A stretch of DNA of 64,000 nucleotides from Candidatus Aenigmatarchaeota archaeon. Lineage in GTDB: Archaea > Aenigmatarchaeota > Aenigmatarchaeia > CG10238-14 > SCSR01. Position numbers and translations under genes: made by a program. The stretch's first letter is position 1; every line of letters begins with the position of its first letter. The notes beneath the pieces were generated by a model. That model searched no databases. It was not told where the DNA came from and worked only from the letters and a program-made list of their open reading frames with translations. Below are positions 41,306 to 51,393 of this stretch, one piece after another. The DNA lies in NCBI GenBank assembly GCA_018920185.1, contig JAHLMT010000002.1:93871-157870 (forward strand). Direction: 5' to 3'.

Positions 41306-41947
41306 TCATTTAAATTTTTCATCAATCTCTTTCTGAATTCTTTTAGCACATCTTTCAGCTACATCTTCTGGGTCGTCTCCACCATCTATATACTCTACAT
41401 GGAACTCATTTACAAGTTCTTGCGGTAGATCGTAATAAACTCTAAGTTCTTCTTCCAAATGCTCAAGAGTTTCAAATTTATCGTGATTTCTTTTCTCTAA
41501 CTGGCTTCGTTTTATAATCTCATTTGCCATAACTTTCAATATCAAAGTCAAATCAGGAATATTTTTATCAAATTTATTAATTGTTTTTAACCAACTCAAA
41601 TCTGTTTTGCCAATCAGGCTCTGATATATGTAGGTTGATAAAAGTGATCTTTCCTGGATAACAACAAAATTTTCTTTCGACTCCTTTAAAGGTTTGATGA
41701 CAGTTTCATAATGATGCAAATGATCTGTTGCATAAGCTAAAGCAAAAACATTTGATGAAACATTATCAGAAGAATTTCTTAAAATTTTTGTAAAGAAACC
41801 TGTAGTTAAAGTGCTGGGAACTTCTGTTCGTTTGAAAATTATATTCCTCTCTTTATTGTTTCTTCTGAGAATTTCGACTAAAAGATTTGCTATTGTTGAT
41901 TTACCAGAAAAATCTGGTCCGTCTATGCTAACTACTAAAGCTGGCAT
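41306..41947 (-). CDS. Thymidylate kinase-like protein
   Basis: A 213-residue P-loop kinase. The P-loop is IDGPDFSGKSTIANLLVEIL, the DRY/DRS-like segment is VIQERSLLSTYIYQSLIG, and the lid region is near IKRSQLEKRNHDKFE. This is the general dTMP kinase layout, but the usual DRY is replaced by QERS and the P-loop has FS for KG, so the substrate could be another nucleotide or nucleoside. It lies 35 bp downstream of the lipoprotein gene on the same strand. Confidence 0.78.
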   Translation of the reverse strand: MPALVVSIDGPDFSGKSTIANLLVEILRRNNKERNIIFKRTEVPSTLTTGFFTKILRNSSDNVSSNVFALAYATDHLHHYETVIKPLKESKENFVVIQERSLLSTYIYQSLIGKTDLSWLKTINKFDKNIPDLTLILKVMANEIIKRSQLEKRNHDKFETLEHLEEELRVYYDLPQELVNEFHVEYIDGGDDPEDVAERCAKRIQKEIDEKFK

Positions 41948-41981
41948 AATTGTCTATTATTTTGGCTAATAAATAATTTCT

Positions 41982-42947
41982 TTATTTCTTAACAGTAATT
42001 GTCATCTCTGAAGTAGATGGGAGATAACCGTCTCTAATACATGAATGTTGACTCGTTGCAGTAATTTTATAAGTTCCAGGAGTTTCAGGTAGCCAGTTTA
42101 TTGAAAAATCTCTAAATTGTTGTATATATTCTCCTCCTTGCACTTCCTTTCGGATTTCAAAATATTTCACAAAATTTCCTTCTTTCGTAACTACTATCCC
42201 TACCTTAAATACAGGAGGGTTAGCGTATCCAGAAATTAAAATCGAAGTATATGGAGTTACCTCTTTTGTATCCGATTTGAGGACTATCTCTGAAGGTCGA
42301 CCAAAGCAAATATTTGCAATAACCCCTCTATTTTCGCTATACCGCCGTCTTGATGTGTCGGCTCTAGGCCACCTAATTTCTGGTTCTAGGAAAGTCACGC
42401 CCGGAATAAAGAAATTATAAGAACCAGACTCGCTTGGTTTGAATTTTAATATAACTTCTTTATCTGTTGGTATTTCAGCTAATGTGAGCATTTCTGTATT
42501 TTCTGTGTCAGAGCATCGTCCAAGACCTACACCTGGAACATCTATACAACGTTGTTTACTGTAATTAATTTGTACACGATTACCTGGGTATACTTTGCTA
42601 GAAACAAATGTGCGAATATTAACTGTTTCACCTATAGGTGCTAATTCAGGCGCTTCAAAAATTAGAACCTTTTCATCATCTATAAAACAGCGAACTGGAT
42701 TTTGGTAGTTCCAACTTATTTTAGTAGGTTCACCATCTTGATAGCATTTAAGTTTAGTTATAATAGGGTGAGGTGTAGGTGTAGGTACAGGAGTCGGGGT
42801 TATAGACGGACCACATGCAGTTAAAAATCCTAAAGTACCAGCTAAAGCAATAGGAACAATAAATTTTCCTGCAGTTCTTATGCTATCATGATACAATTCT
42901 TTTACATATTCCCTGCAAAAATCGAATAAACTCATTAATATTAACAT
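41982..42947 (-). CDS. Surface lipoprotein, function unknown
   Basis: A 321-residue protein with a hydrophobic segment ending in a lipobox-like LTACGPS (about residue 45), then a TPTPVPTPTP linker typical of surface lipoproteins. The rest is beta-rich, Ig-like, with several cysteines (CYQDGE, RCFIDD, RCIDVPG, ICFGRP). The extra 25 residues before the signal (SLFDFCREYVKELYHDS) suggest a later start, but no better ATG is present in frame. Lipid attachment is expected on the first mature cysteine. Confidence 0.7.
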   Translation of the reverse strand: MLILMSLFDFCREYVKELYHDSIRTAGKFIVPIALAGTLGFLTACGPSITPTPVPTPTPHPIITKLKCYQDGEPTKISWNYQNPVRCFIDDEKVLIFEAPELAPIGETVNIRTFVSSKVYPGNRVQINYSKQRCIDVPGVGLGRCSDTENTEMLTLAEIPTDKEVILKFKPSESGSYNFFIPGVTFLEPEIRWPRADTSRRRYSENRGVIANICFGRPSEIVLKSDTKEVTPYTSILISGYANPPVFKVGIVVTKEGNFVKYFEIRKEVQGGEYIQQFRDFSINWLPETPGTYKITATSQHSCIRDGYLPSTSEMTITVKK

Positions 42948-42967
42948 TCAAGAAAAACTATTTAAGT

Positions 42968-43263
42968 TTATCTAAGTATCTTCTTCATCTTGCTCAAAAA
43001 TTCTTGAGGTATATCAACATAAATAGCCATATCAGGCGAATAGATATATCTATAATCAGCATCTTCTCTAGATGCCAGGGCAGCACGGAAATCATTTACA
43101 TTGATTCTAATTTACCATCTTCATTTAATTGTTCCAAAACTATCCCAACAGCAAGATGTCTCCGTTCTTTCAATCCCAAAGAAAACAATTCTTTTGAAAT
43201 GAGTTTTTCATCAACCGAGATTCTTGCCAAATAGCCACTTTCGATAAGTTCGTCAACATTCAT
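42968..43263 (-). pseudogene. HEPN-type partner gene, one frameshift
   Basis: The ATG at 43263 overlaps the end of the MNT gene (TAATG). The first frame gives 55 residues (MNVDELIESGYLARI to LEQLNEDGKLE) and stops at 43096. The next frame carries on without a start as INVNDFRAALASREDADYRYIYSPD to a TAA at 42968. Joined, it is a ~95-residue helical protein with the position expected for a HEPN partner of an MNT protein. The HEPN label comes from the genetic context. Confidence 0.6.
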
Positions 43264-43760
43264 TAAATCAGTTTTATTTTATCTTTTTCTACATTCGTAG
43301 AATGCAGGGTCTTTTCTTGCTAGACTCCATTCAAGTTCGGTGTAACAGCTTGGTTTGACACGTTTCTTCAGTCTCGCTTCTAATCTTCTATAATTTCTTT
43401 TGATTGCTTACCTATAATCAACAAATCTATATCACTCTCTTCCACATCTTCACCTCTTGCTGTACTCCCGTATAAAAATACACGTACATTTTCCAACTTA
43501 GAAATAGTTTGGAATAACTTTGATAGATTAATCAGAATCTTAAACTGTTTAGCAACAGGAGAATCTAAATTTAATTTGTACAGATCCATTCTTCCTCTTG
43601 TTATCTTGTTCAATAACTTGAGATTAAACAAAATTCTTAACCGCATGTTTGTGTTCGCTCTTGCTAATTTCAGTTTTATTCTGACGTCTGTTTCACTATA
43701 GTGACTAGTAGGATTTTCTAAGAAAAACACCAATATACCCACAGCTACTCTTCTACCCAA
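43263..43760 (-). pseudogene. MNT-type nucleotidyltransferase gene, two frameshifts
   Basis: The 126-residue ORF (43380-43760) has an N-terminal winged-helix segment and the nucleotidyltransferase motif FLYGSTARGEDVEESDIDLLII. It stops early. A second frame continues YRRLEARLKKRVKPSCYTELEWSLARKDPAFYE, and a third gives NVEKDKIKLI before the TAA that overlaps the partner's ATG. This rebuilds a normal C-terminus for an MNT protein, so two frameshifts are likely. MNT/HEPN pairs are toxin-antitoxin-like modules. Confidence 0.7.
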
Positions 43761-43815
43761 TATTTCATTTAATTATACACAATTTCAAGTATTTTTTACA
43801 TTATGTTTTTGTTAA

Positions 43816-46626
43816 CTATACAGACCAATATCTCTTTGTTCGAGCAAACATCTTTTCCGATTCAAGTACATCCTTAAATAAATCATCATCATCCTTATGA
43901 TATTTTCCAAGAATTCTTTTAGCTGTAGTTGGTCCAACTCCTTTACCTGCCAATACTTTCACTGCTTTAGCTCGATAATAAAGGAACAATTCTGCTCTTT
44001 TCTTCATGTTCTCATATCTTTTCCTTTCAAGTTCATTCATTCCAACTTTTCTCAAAGCTTTCTTAACAATCTTTCCACCACCAACCCATTCTTTCTTCAA
44101 AGTTGCTAACAATCGTGAATCACACTTTCCACATTTCAAAGAATCTTTCACTTCTTTTACAACATACAACTGATCCCAATTACCACAATTGACACATACC
44201 AATCTCACCTGAGTATTTAGCAACCTCTGTTTGAACAATTCAAAAATTTCTACTTCAGGTTTCTCAGGACCAACAACTTCTGCATACTTGTGTCTAATAC
44301 CAATTTTTCCTAAATAAGATAAACCATTCTTAAAAACAACTTTAATCTCCCCATTCTGTATCTTTTTCAATATCTCAGTAGCAGTTGGTATATCGAACTT
44401 CTCCGTCTCTAACTCTTTCAAGGTTTCCTTATAAATTGGAGTTCCAACATAATCGTCAATGATTTTTTTCATTAAAACCTTTCCGTATTCTGCATCTTTT
44501 GTAATTGCACCGAATCTTTTAGCTACATGTACAAACTTCCATTGGAATAACTCACTGTTGGCTAACGACATTTCCAAATAACTTTGTAAATGCTCTGGTT
44601 TAATGTTGAATAAAATTTCTTTTATCAAGTCAACATTTTTTTTCTGGAATTGAATCATTATTCTGTAAGGATCTGTTTTCAATCCAACAGAACCAACTCT
44701 ACTTGTCAATAATGCTGTAAGAAATCTTCCCAAAGTCTCATTAACAGTATTACCAAAACAACTATGAATCACAACAAGATTTTCAAAATCTTCAACAAGA
44801 ATAGTTTTGTCATCGGGTACAACACCAAATTTCAACTGTTTTTTAATTGTTCTGATCATTTCTTTTGCACAATTCTCATCAATTGGATATAGCTGTTGCA
44901 ATTCACTCACGAGTTCATTTTGAGATATGTGCCTTATTTTATTGGCAATCAAAGCTCGTAATTTTCCAACTTCTTGTGTAACGTCAGGTAAAACAGGAAT
45001 TAATTCACCTTCCCAACCTGGAATAGCAGCTTCTATATCTTCCACAGGTTCGACTGTTACCCTGTCATCTTCAACAGTTACTATCCTCCAAGGTTGACCT
45101 TTGACTATGAAAGTTGTATTTGGTTGACCATGTACAGCAACAAATTCCTCATCTAACATGCCGACAAAAGTTCTATCAAATATGTTAAATATTCGATATT
45201 GCTTTATTGTAGGAATTGTTGAGAGATTATCAAAATAATATTGAAAGCTTCGTGTTCTCTTTTTGATGTGACTGTTCAGAAATATTAATCCTAATCTTTC
45301 CATCTGTCTGCAGACATCAAGAAATTCTTGATAGCTTAAGTTACGATAAGGGTATGCACGCTTTATAATATTGTAAGCTTTTTCCAATTCAATCTTACCA
45401 AAATCAAATGTCAAACCAATTAACTGATGAGCCAAAACATCGTAAGAATTTTGATGATATACCAATGGCTCCAATTCACCAGCTAAAGCTTTTCTGGCAA
45501 TTACTGCAGATTCGAAAATATCATCTTCATCAGTTGCAATAATTATACCTTTGCTTACTTTTGTCAATTCATGGCCCGAACGTCCTGTTCTCTGTATTAA
45601 TTGTGTTACTTGTCTTGGGCTCATATATTGTAGCGTTTGTTCTACAGAGCCTATATCAATTCCAAGTTGTAAGCTGCTAGTTGCAATTAATGATTTCAAT
45701 TTTCCTTGTTTGAACTCATTTTCGGCTTTTATTCTTACTTCCTTACTTAACGATCCATGATGTATGGCAATTGGAAATTTTTTATCAATAGCTCTTATTC
45801 TCGATGCCAATATTTCTGCAAAATCTCTTGTATTTGTAAATGTCAAAGTTGCACGAGAATTTTTAATCAAATCCATTATAGTTCTCAATCTTGCTGCTGT
45901 ATCTCTCGATGAAAATATTTTACTTGCTATCTTATCATCTTGTGACTCTGGTTTTGGGTAGATTACATTTATTTCAAATTGTTTCGCGACATCAGCTTTG
46001 ATTATTTTGACTGTTCTACCACCAGAGAAAAAGTTCGCTACTTGTTCGGGATTAGAAACAGTAGCCGATAACATTATCAGTTGAAAATCGCCGCATAATT
46101 CTCTTAATCTTTCTAATGCTAATGTAAGTTGTACACCACGTTTAGAATCGACTATCTCATGCACTTCATCCAAAATTACATATTTAACATTTCTTAATAA
46201 TTCACGGATATTCCTTCCAGATAACATTGGCTGTAACTGTTCTAATGTGGTTATCATTATATCCGGGGGGAATTCAACTTGAGCTTGTCTCTCGCTGGGA
46301 GAGGTATCACCATGTCTTACAGAAACTTCTAATTCTAATTCTTTTGACCACCACATTATTCGATCTAACAAGTCTCGGTTCAAACTTTTCATGGGAGTAA
46401 TATAAAGAGTGCTAATAGGCCTTGGTTTCTCTTGGATAACTCTGTCAAAAATTTTTAAAAGTGCAGCTTCCGTTTTTCCTGATCCAGTAGGCGCTATTAT
46501 TAGAGTATTTATTCCAGATGCTATGTATGGTATAGCCAATTGTTGTGGTAATGTTGGTTGTTCAAACCTTTTCTTAATTACTTGTTGCATTTTGGGAGAG
46601 AGTTGTCCGAAAACCACAAAAATCAC
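43816..46626 (-). CDS. Lhr-type DEAD/DEAH-box helicase
   Basis: A 936-residue superfamily 2 helicase of the large helicase-related (Lhr) class. Motif I is APTGSGKTEAALLK, motif II DEVHEI, motif III LSATV, and motif VI IQRTGRSGHE. A winged-helix and an Lhr-like domain follow. Near residue 820, CVNCGNWDQL...LKCGKCDSRL is a zinc ribbon, and a final helix-hairpin-helix-like KVLAGKGVGPTTAKRILGKY suggests DNA binding. Archaeal Lhr enzymes unwind and anneal nucleic acids in DNA repair. The start GTG overlaps the stop of the HAD gene by 4 bp. Confidence 0.93.
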   Translation of the reverse strand: MIFVVFGQLSPKMQQVIKKRFEQPTLPQQLAIPYIASGINTLIIAPTGSGKTEAALLKIFDRVIQEKPRPISTLYITPMKSLNRDLLDRIMWWSKELELEVSVRHGDTSPSERQAQVEFPPDIMITTLEQLQPMLSGRNIRELLRNVKYVILDEVHEIVDSKRGVQLTLALERLRELCGDFQLIMLSATVSNPEQVANFFSGGRTVKIIKADVAKQFEINVIYPKPESQDDKIASKIFSSRDTAARLRTIMDLIKNSRATLTFTNTRDFAEILASRIRAIDKKFPIAIHHGSLSKEVRIKAENEFKQGKLKSLIATSSLQLGIDIGSVEQTLQYMSPRQVTQLIQRTGRSGHELTKVSKGIIIATDEDDIFESAVIARKALAGELEPLVYHQNSYDVLAHQLIGLTFDFGKIELEKAYNIIKRAYPYRNLSYQEFLDVCRQMERLGLIFLNSHIKKRTRSFQYYFDNLSTIPTIKQYRIFNIFDRTFVGMLDEEFVAVHGQPNTTFIVKGQPWRIVTVEDDRVTVEPVEDIEAAIPGWEGELIPVLPDVTQEVGKLRALIANKIRHISQNELVSELQQLYPIDENCAKEMIRTIKKQLKFGVVPDDKTILVEDFENLVVIHSCFGNTVNETLGRFLTALLTSRVGSVGLKTDPYRIMIQFQKKNVDLIKEILFNIKPEHLQSYLEMSLANSELFQWKFVHVAKRFGAITKDAEYGKVLMKKIIDDYVGTPIYKETLKELETEKFDIPTATEILKKIQNGEIKVVFKNGLSYLGKIGIRHKYAEVVGPEKPEVEIFELFKQRLLNTQVRLVCVNCGNWDQLYVVKEVKDSLKCGKCDSRLLATLKKEWVGGGKIVKKALRKVGMNELERKRYENMKKRAELFLYYRAKAVKVLAGKGVGPTTAKRILGKYHKDDDDLFKDVLESEKMFARTKRYWSV

Positions 46627-47219
46627 AGATAATTTTTCAATTTTTTTTCTAATTGTGCTGCACTGTTGAATAGAATAGCTTTCATTCCAGCTTTTCGTGC
46701 ACCAATTACATTGTCCATTTTATCGTCAATAAAAATACATTCTTCGGGTCTAACTCCCAATTTTCCCGCAACATATTGATAAATCTTAACATCGGGTTTT
46801 TTCATTCTGAGTTTGGTTGATAGGAAAACTCTATTAAAGAATTTATAATGCCCCAATTTTCTGTGAAGTCTCTCATGAGGTGTTGGTACATTTGAGAGTG
46901 CGGCTACTATATACCCATTTTTCTTGACATTTTTTATAATCTTTACAACATCATGATTTAATGTACCATGTTTTTTCAGAGAGTTCATCCAGACTTTTTT
47001 AAAAGTATTCACATCTTTTATTTCTAAATATTTTGCTAAATTTAACCAGAATTCCTTTTCAGAAATTTTATCGGTTGATATCAAAGGTTCAAGTTTCTCG
47101 TAGATTTTTTTGATCGTCTTCTTGCTTATTTTAAATTCTTTCTCTATATCATGGTAAATCCCGTCCATAGGATATTTTATAGTTACCCCACCAATGTCGA
47201 AGATGACAGCTTTAATCAA
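46623..47219 (-). CDS. HAD-superfamily hydrolase
   Basis: A 198-residue HAD phosphatase-type protein. Motif I is here DIGGV in AVIFDIGGVTIKYP (the usual DxD second Asp is replaced by G), motif II is AALSNVP, and the motif III/IV region is KPDVKIYQYVAGKL then CIFIDDKMDNV. The loss of the second motif I Asp is seen in several HAD subfamilies of the YihX/epoxide hydrolase-like type. The track start at 47255 adds a hydrophobic lead; TTG at 47219 with GGTGAT before it gives the normal length. It is translationally coupled to the helicase downstream. Confidence 0.82.
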   Translation of the reverse strand: MIKAVIFDIGGVTIKYPMDGIYHDIEKEFKISKKTIKKIYEKLEPLISTDKISEKEFWLNLAKYLEIKDVNTFKKVWMNSLKKHGTLNHDVVKIIKNVKKNGYIVAALSNVPTPHERLHRKLGHYKFFNRVFLSTKLRMKKPDVKIYQYVAGKLGVRPEECIFIDDKMDNVIGARKAGMKAILFNSAAQLEKKLKNYL

Positions 47220-47350
47220 GATAATCACCACTAACCATGACAGGAGTATATACATCCAAGCACATAATACAACATAACTACAAGATTTCTATCAGTAATA
47301 GATATATTTCTTTTATAAAGCTTTAATTAGAGTCGTCTAATTTAAAACTA

Positions 47351-49543
47351 ATGACAAATAGCATGAAAATAATCCTGACTATTTTGATTTTTTATAGCTC
47401 TATCAATTTTTTCTTGAGTATAGGATATAGTGCTATTGTAATTAATGAGATTATGTACGATCCAGACCAGTGTAGTGATTCTTTTTGTGAATGGATTGAA
47501 TTATATAATACCGAAGATACTCCAGTGAGTTTAACAGGATATACACTATGTGGTAATGAGCTTCTTGCAGGATACGTCAACAGTTCAGATGGGAAAATAT
47601 ATGCAAACACTGGAATGAATATAAGTGGTAAAGGATTTGCAATTATTACAGATGGTGGAACTGGTACAAATGTATATGAAAAATTTAATGTCAATTCATC
47701 TTCACTAGCACTCCATACCAATACAAGCTCTATTTGTGGAGGATTAAGTAACACAGGTGACACAGTCTACCTGGCTGATTCTTCTGGAACACTAGTCGAC
47801 CAAGTTACTTACAGTAACTCATGGGGTGCTAACGGAAATAATAAGACATTAGAAAGAATAGATCCAACTGGAAATTCCAACAGCTCGATTAATTGGAAAG
47901 AAGGTGATGTAAACGGAACGCCGGGATTTAAGAATAGTGTTACACCAAATGAACATGATTTAGCTGTTTATAGCAGTAATATAACTTTTTCACCTCCTGA
48001 TCCATCACCGAGAACAGGTGTTAACATTTCTGTCTCAATTCAAAACAAGGGTATATCAAACGAGACTAATGTTAATATAAGCATTTACAACATTTCCGAT
48101 TCTGCATTAACTTTAATTCATAGTCAGTTATTAAATATAACAAAACGAGATTCTTCATCAATCACGATAAAATGGAACAATACCGTAAAAGGAAATTCAA
48201 CAATTTTAGTAAGATTTGAAAATTTCACCGACGACAATATAACGGATAATAATGCAACAAAAAATATTACATTCGATTTTCATTTGGTTATCAATGAAAT
48301 CATGTACAATCCACCAGAAGAAATAGGTTCTGATGCAGATTTCGAATGGTTAGAGATATACAACAATGCAACTTATACGGAAAATCTTACAGGTTGGATA
48401 TTGCAATGTGATAGTAGTTCAAAATTATTAAGCGGTAACCTGAGTTCTAATAGCTACCTTGTTTTTGTAAAAGATAGAACACAATTCTACACATATTACA
48501 GTTCAAGCATAATTACTGACAGTGAAAGTTGTTCTTTGAATAATGATGGTGATACTATAAAATTAATTTTCAATGATTCTGGAATTTATCACGAAGAAAC
48601 TGTCAGCTATTCTCCAAACTGGGGCGCAGATGGTACTGGTTATTCCTTAGAAAAGAAAATTCCTACAACTGATAACAATTCAACTAATTGGGCTGAAAGT
48701 AAGGCTTATGCAGGCACACCAGGTGCTAGAAACAATCCTGACAATCGAATAAAAGGTTCTTTGAGAAATCAAACCACTTCGGTTATCTACAGAACTAACA
48801 CTGAAATAGTTTACATACCTAAAGAAGATCCAGATTACAAGATAGTCTCCTTTCCAGAGTTTGTATACGTCAATGAACCATTCAAGACAACAGTAAGCTT
48901 ACGTTCCTCACGAGAAGAAATTGTAACAGTTTACTCTTATGTCTACGATGGGAAAAATATAGTCTCACAAGGATTTGACGGTAGTAATTGGAAAAGTACG
49001 TGGACAGCAAATAAAAAAGATATTAAAATAGGCCCGACAGCTGTATATGCTGAATTTGAAAATAAAATAGAGCCGGGAACGCCACCGGGCAAATATCAAT
49101 TCAAAGTCAGAATAAAAGATAAGACAGATCTCACACGTACAATCGATGTTTTGCCAGAAAGAAAAGAACTTCAACCTGTCAAAGCTAATTATAGCAAAAT
49201 AATCGTCCACTGCGAACAATCGGATAATCAAGCCAAAATAACTGTAAATGGTTCAACGCAAGAATCGACTCTTTTGCTGCATTTTTCCAAAGGGCCAATT
49301 AAAAACGAAACTCTTAATGTTAACGGAAGCTTGACTTACACCATTAATCTAGAAGAAGGTTACAACTCTGTAATTTTCATTCAGAATAACAGAATACTTG
49401 ATTTATGCATCTTTCTATATCAAAAACCATCTCTAGTAACAGGAAGAGTTACGCAACCTTTATCTACTACTAATAAGATTTTCATTTTTATCAAATCTTG
49501 GTTAGAAAAACTTAGTTTCTTAAACATTTTTAGAAATATTTAA
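47351..49543 (+). CDS. Secreted protein with two lamin-tail (LTD) domains
   Basis: A 730-residue exported protein. After a signal peptide (IILTILIFYSSINFFLS) come an LTD domain (IVINEIMYDPDQCSDSFCEWIELYN, about 27-190), a CARDB-like beta domain (SVSIQNKGISNETNVNIS) and a second LTD domain (LVINEIMYNPPEEIGSDADFEWLEIYN, about 318-460). The C-terminal third is beta-rich and ends with a possible membrane segment (KIFIFIKSWLEKLSFLNIF). LTD domains in microbes are found on surface and nuclease-linked proteins and probably bind partners. It starts a group of three large surface proteins. Confidence 0.82.
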   Translation: MTNSMKIILTILIFYSSINFFLSIGYSAIVINEIMYDPDQCSDSFCEWIELYNTEDTPVSLTGYTLCGNELLAGYVNSSDGKIYANTGMNISGKGFAIITDGGTGTNVYEKFNVNSSSLALHTNTSSICGGLSNTGDTVYLADSSGTLVDQVTYSNSWGANGNNKTLERIDPTGNSNSSINWKEGDVNGTPGFKNSVTPNEHDLAVYSSNITFSPPDPSPRTGVNISVSIQNKGISNETNVNISIYNISDSALTLIHSQLLNITKRDSSSITIKWNNTVKGNSTILVRFENFTDDNITDNNATKNITFDFHLVINEIMYNPPEEIGSDADFEWLEIYNNATYTENLTGWILQCDSSSKLLSGNLSSNSYLVFVKDRTQFYTYYSSSIITDSESCSLNNDGDTIKLIFNDSGIYHEETVSYSPNWGADGTGYSLEKKIPTTDNNSTNWAESKAYAGTPGARNNPDNRIKGSLRNQTTSVIYRTNTEIVYIPKEDPDYKIVSFPEFVYVNEPFKTTVSLRSSREEIVTVYSYVYDGKNIVSQGFDGSNWKSTWTANKKDIKIGPTAVYAEFENKIEPGTPPGKYQFKVRIKDKTDLTRTIDVLPERKELQPVKANYSKIIVHCEQSDNQAKITVNGSTQESTLLLHFSKGPIKNETLNVNGSLTYTINLEEGYNSVIFIQNNRILDLCIFLYQKPSLVTGRVTQPLSTTNKIFIFIKSWLEKLSFLNIFRNI

Positions 49544-49582
49544 ATTTTTTCAATTTTCAATCTTATATCCTTTCATCCTATA

Positions 49583-51130
49583 ATGTTAAGTATGCAATTA
49601 CATTCGAGAGAAGCTTTACCGATTTCAACATTTTTAGTTTCGATGATTATTCTAGTACCGTCTGTATTTGCAGCAGTTGTGAAGGTAGATTTATCGCCTC
49701 CGCAGACATCACCCGACAAATCGGTTGAATTCTCCTTGTCTGTCAAAAATCTCGCGGGAGATAATGTAAACAAGGTTGAGCTAATTGTTCCTCAGAAAGA
49801 CAATACACCATTATATTTAATTAAAGAAATCGGTAGTCCAGCCGGTTGGACTTACGAGTCACGGTACTCTGTTGGAGCACCATCACCATTTAAAATAATC
49901 TGGTCTACTGCAGATGTGGGTATATCCGCTACCAAATCTCTGAGTTTTAATTTTGTTGCAACATCCCCAACTGCAGCTGGTGATTATAGATTTGAATGGC
50001 GAGTAGTTGACTTGAGAGGTGATGAAGATTTCGGTGAAGTTAAAGTAACAAACTTTGCTCCCGTGTTGGCAAGTTTCGAGGTGAAATCACCTAACTCAAC
50101 AATCGCAGGAAAAGAATTTGAATTGTCCGTTGCAGCATTAGACCAAAATGGAAATAGAAAATCAGATTACACAGGTACTGTAAAGTTCTCATCGTCTGAT
50201 CCGTTAGCAATATTACCCGCAGACTACACATTCCAACTTTCTGACAACGGTATAAAGACTTTCAAATTAAAATTGAAAACAGCAGGTGAACAACAAGTAA
50301 AAGTTTCTGATGGTAGTGTGGAGAAATCTGTTAAAATGACCGTGCTCCAAAGTGACATTAGTTCGATTGAATTAAAGTTGAGCAACGACACCGTGACACC
50401 AAACACAGTCATTACATTAAGTGTACTATCCGCAGATGTATATGGGAATACAAAAGATGTGACAAAAGACTCTACTTTTGAAGTCGACAAGGAAGCTGGA
50501 GGAAAACTGGTGAACAATATGTACACAACTGAAGCAATAGGAAAATGGACTATAGTTGCCACATACAAGGTTAACGGTCAGAAATTCTTGGACGGAAAGC
50601 TGTTGACAGTTGTATCTAAAAAGCCGATTGCAGAAGAGAAACAAGTTAAACCAGAAAAAATGGCTATGGAAATTATAGCTGATGATGTGATTGAAATTCC
50701 ATTCAATTCAACAAAACTTTTCTCACTGACGGTAAAAAATACAGGTGAAGTTGACATACCAAATGTGAGTGTTTACTTCACGGGCTATCCTGAGAAATGG
50801 CTTAGCATATCACCTGCGATGGCAAATATAAACAAAGGTAAATCTCAAAGATTCACGGTAACAGTTTCTGCTCCTGAGCACATAGAACTATTAGATGTGG
50901 AATTTCTTGCATTATCCTCATCATATCCCAGCCAGATGCTAAATGCAACAAAAAAGGTTAAATTTAACATAACAGAACCTGTTGTTGAGAGGGCACCCGG
51001 AGTAGGAAGAATTGTGCTTAGTAAGAATCTAACTTATCTTGGAATAGCAATTGTTGTATCTGTAGTATTAATCATAGTCTTCTGGGTTCTTTTCCTAAGG
51101 GAAGAACCGAAGAAGAAAAAAGCTGAGTAG
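49583..51130 (+). CDS. Surface protein with Ig-like domains and C-terminal anchor
   Basis: A 515-residue exported protein with a signal near residues 12-32, beta-sandwich repeats, and a C-terminal transmembrane helix (LGIAIVVSVVLIIVFWVLF) followed by a Lys-rich tail. The middle (FEVKSPNSTIAGKEFELSVAALD... VKMTVLQSD) resembles invasin/bacterial Ig-like modules. The region VKNTGEVDIPNVSVYFTGYPEKWLSISP is like the NEW3/CARDB-type alpha-galactosidase-associated domain. It is probably a cell-envelope or adhesion protein. Spacing to the preceding surface protein gene is 40 bp. Confidence 0.78.
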   Translation: MLSMQLHSREALPISTFLVSMIILVPSVFAAVVKVDLSPPQTSPDKSVEFSLSVKNLAGDNVNKVELIVPQKDNTPLYLIKEIGSPAGWTYESRYSVGAPSPFKIIWSTADVGISATKSLSFNFVATSPTAAGDYRFEWRVVDLRGDEDFGEVKVTNFAPVLASFEVKSPNSTIAGKEFELSVAALDQNGNRKSDYTGTVKFSSSDPLAILPADYTFQLSDNGIKTFKLKLKTAGEQQVKVSDGSVEKSVKMTVLQSDISSIELKLSNDTVTPNTVITLSVLSADVYGNTKDVTKDSTFEVDKEAGGKLVNNMYTTEAIGKWTIVATYKVNGQKFLDGKLLTVVSKKPIAEEKQVKPEKMAMEIIADDVIEIPFNSTKLFSLTVKNTGEVDIPNVSVYFTGYPEKWLSISPAMANINKGKSQRFTVTVSAPEHIELLDVEFLALSSSYPSQMLNATKKVKFNITEPVVERAPGVGRIVLSKNLTYLGIAIVVSVVLIIVFWVLFLREEPKKKKAE

Positions 51131-51183
51131 AGTTTTCCGCAACGAATCCTGGTTTAGAAAGCTTTATTTACGCCAAAGGGTAG

Positions 51184-51205
51184 AAATTATTGACGACAAT
51201 AATTT
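51184..51205 (+). terminator. Possible hairpin terminator
   Basis: AAATTATTG-ACGA-CAATAATTT is a perfect 9-bp stem with a 4-nt loop, followed by TTTATAG, 54 nt after the surface protein gene. Archaeal termination depends mostly on T-tracts, so the hairpin may be incidental or protect the RNA end. Confidence 0.45.
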
Positions 51206-51393
51206 TTATAGTCGTGATAGGTTTGTGGTGTTGTGTTTTATCTTGTGAAAAAGAATGTGATGAAGTTCGATAAAATATTCACAAAAGAGATACAAGTCAG
51301 GAAGAACTAAAAAATATAATAGACAGCAGACAATAGTCCCAGATTCTTAAAGATTTAAAAGATTTATATAGTATCCTTTCCAATTATTTTTAA

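Noticed and set aside
51190-51273. 27-residue TTG-started ORF with a lipobox-like end (VLSC)
   Set aside because: Starts inside the hairpin terminator, weak start codon, no ribosome site.
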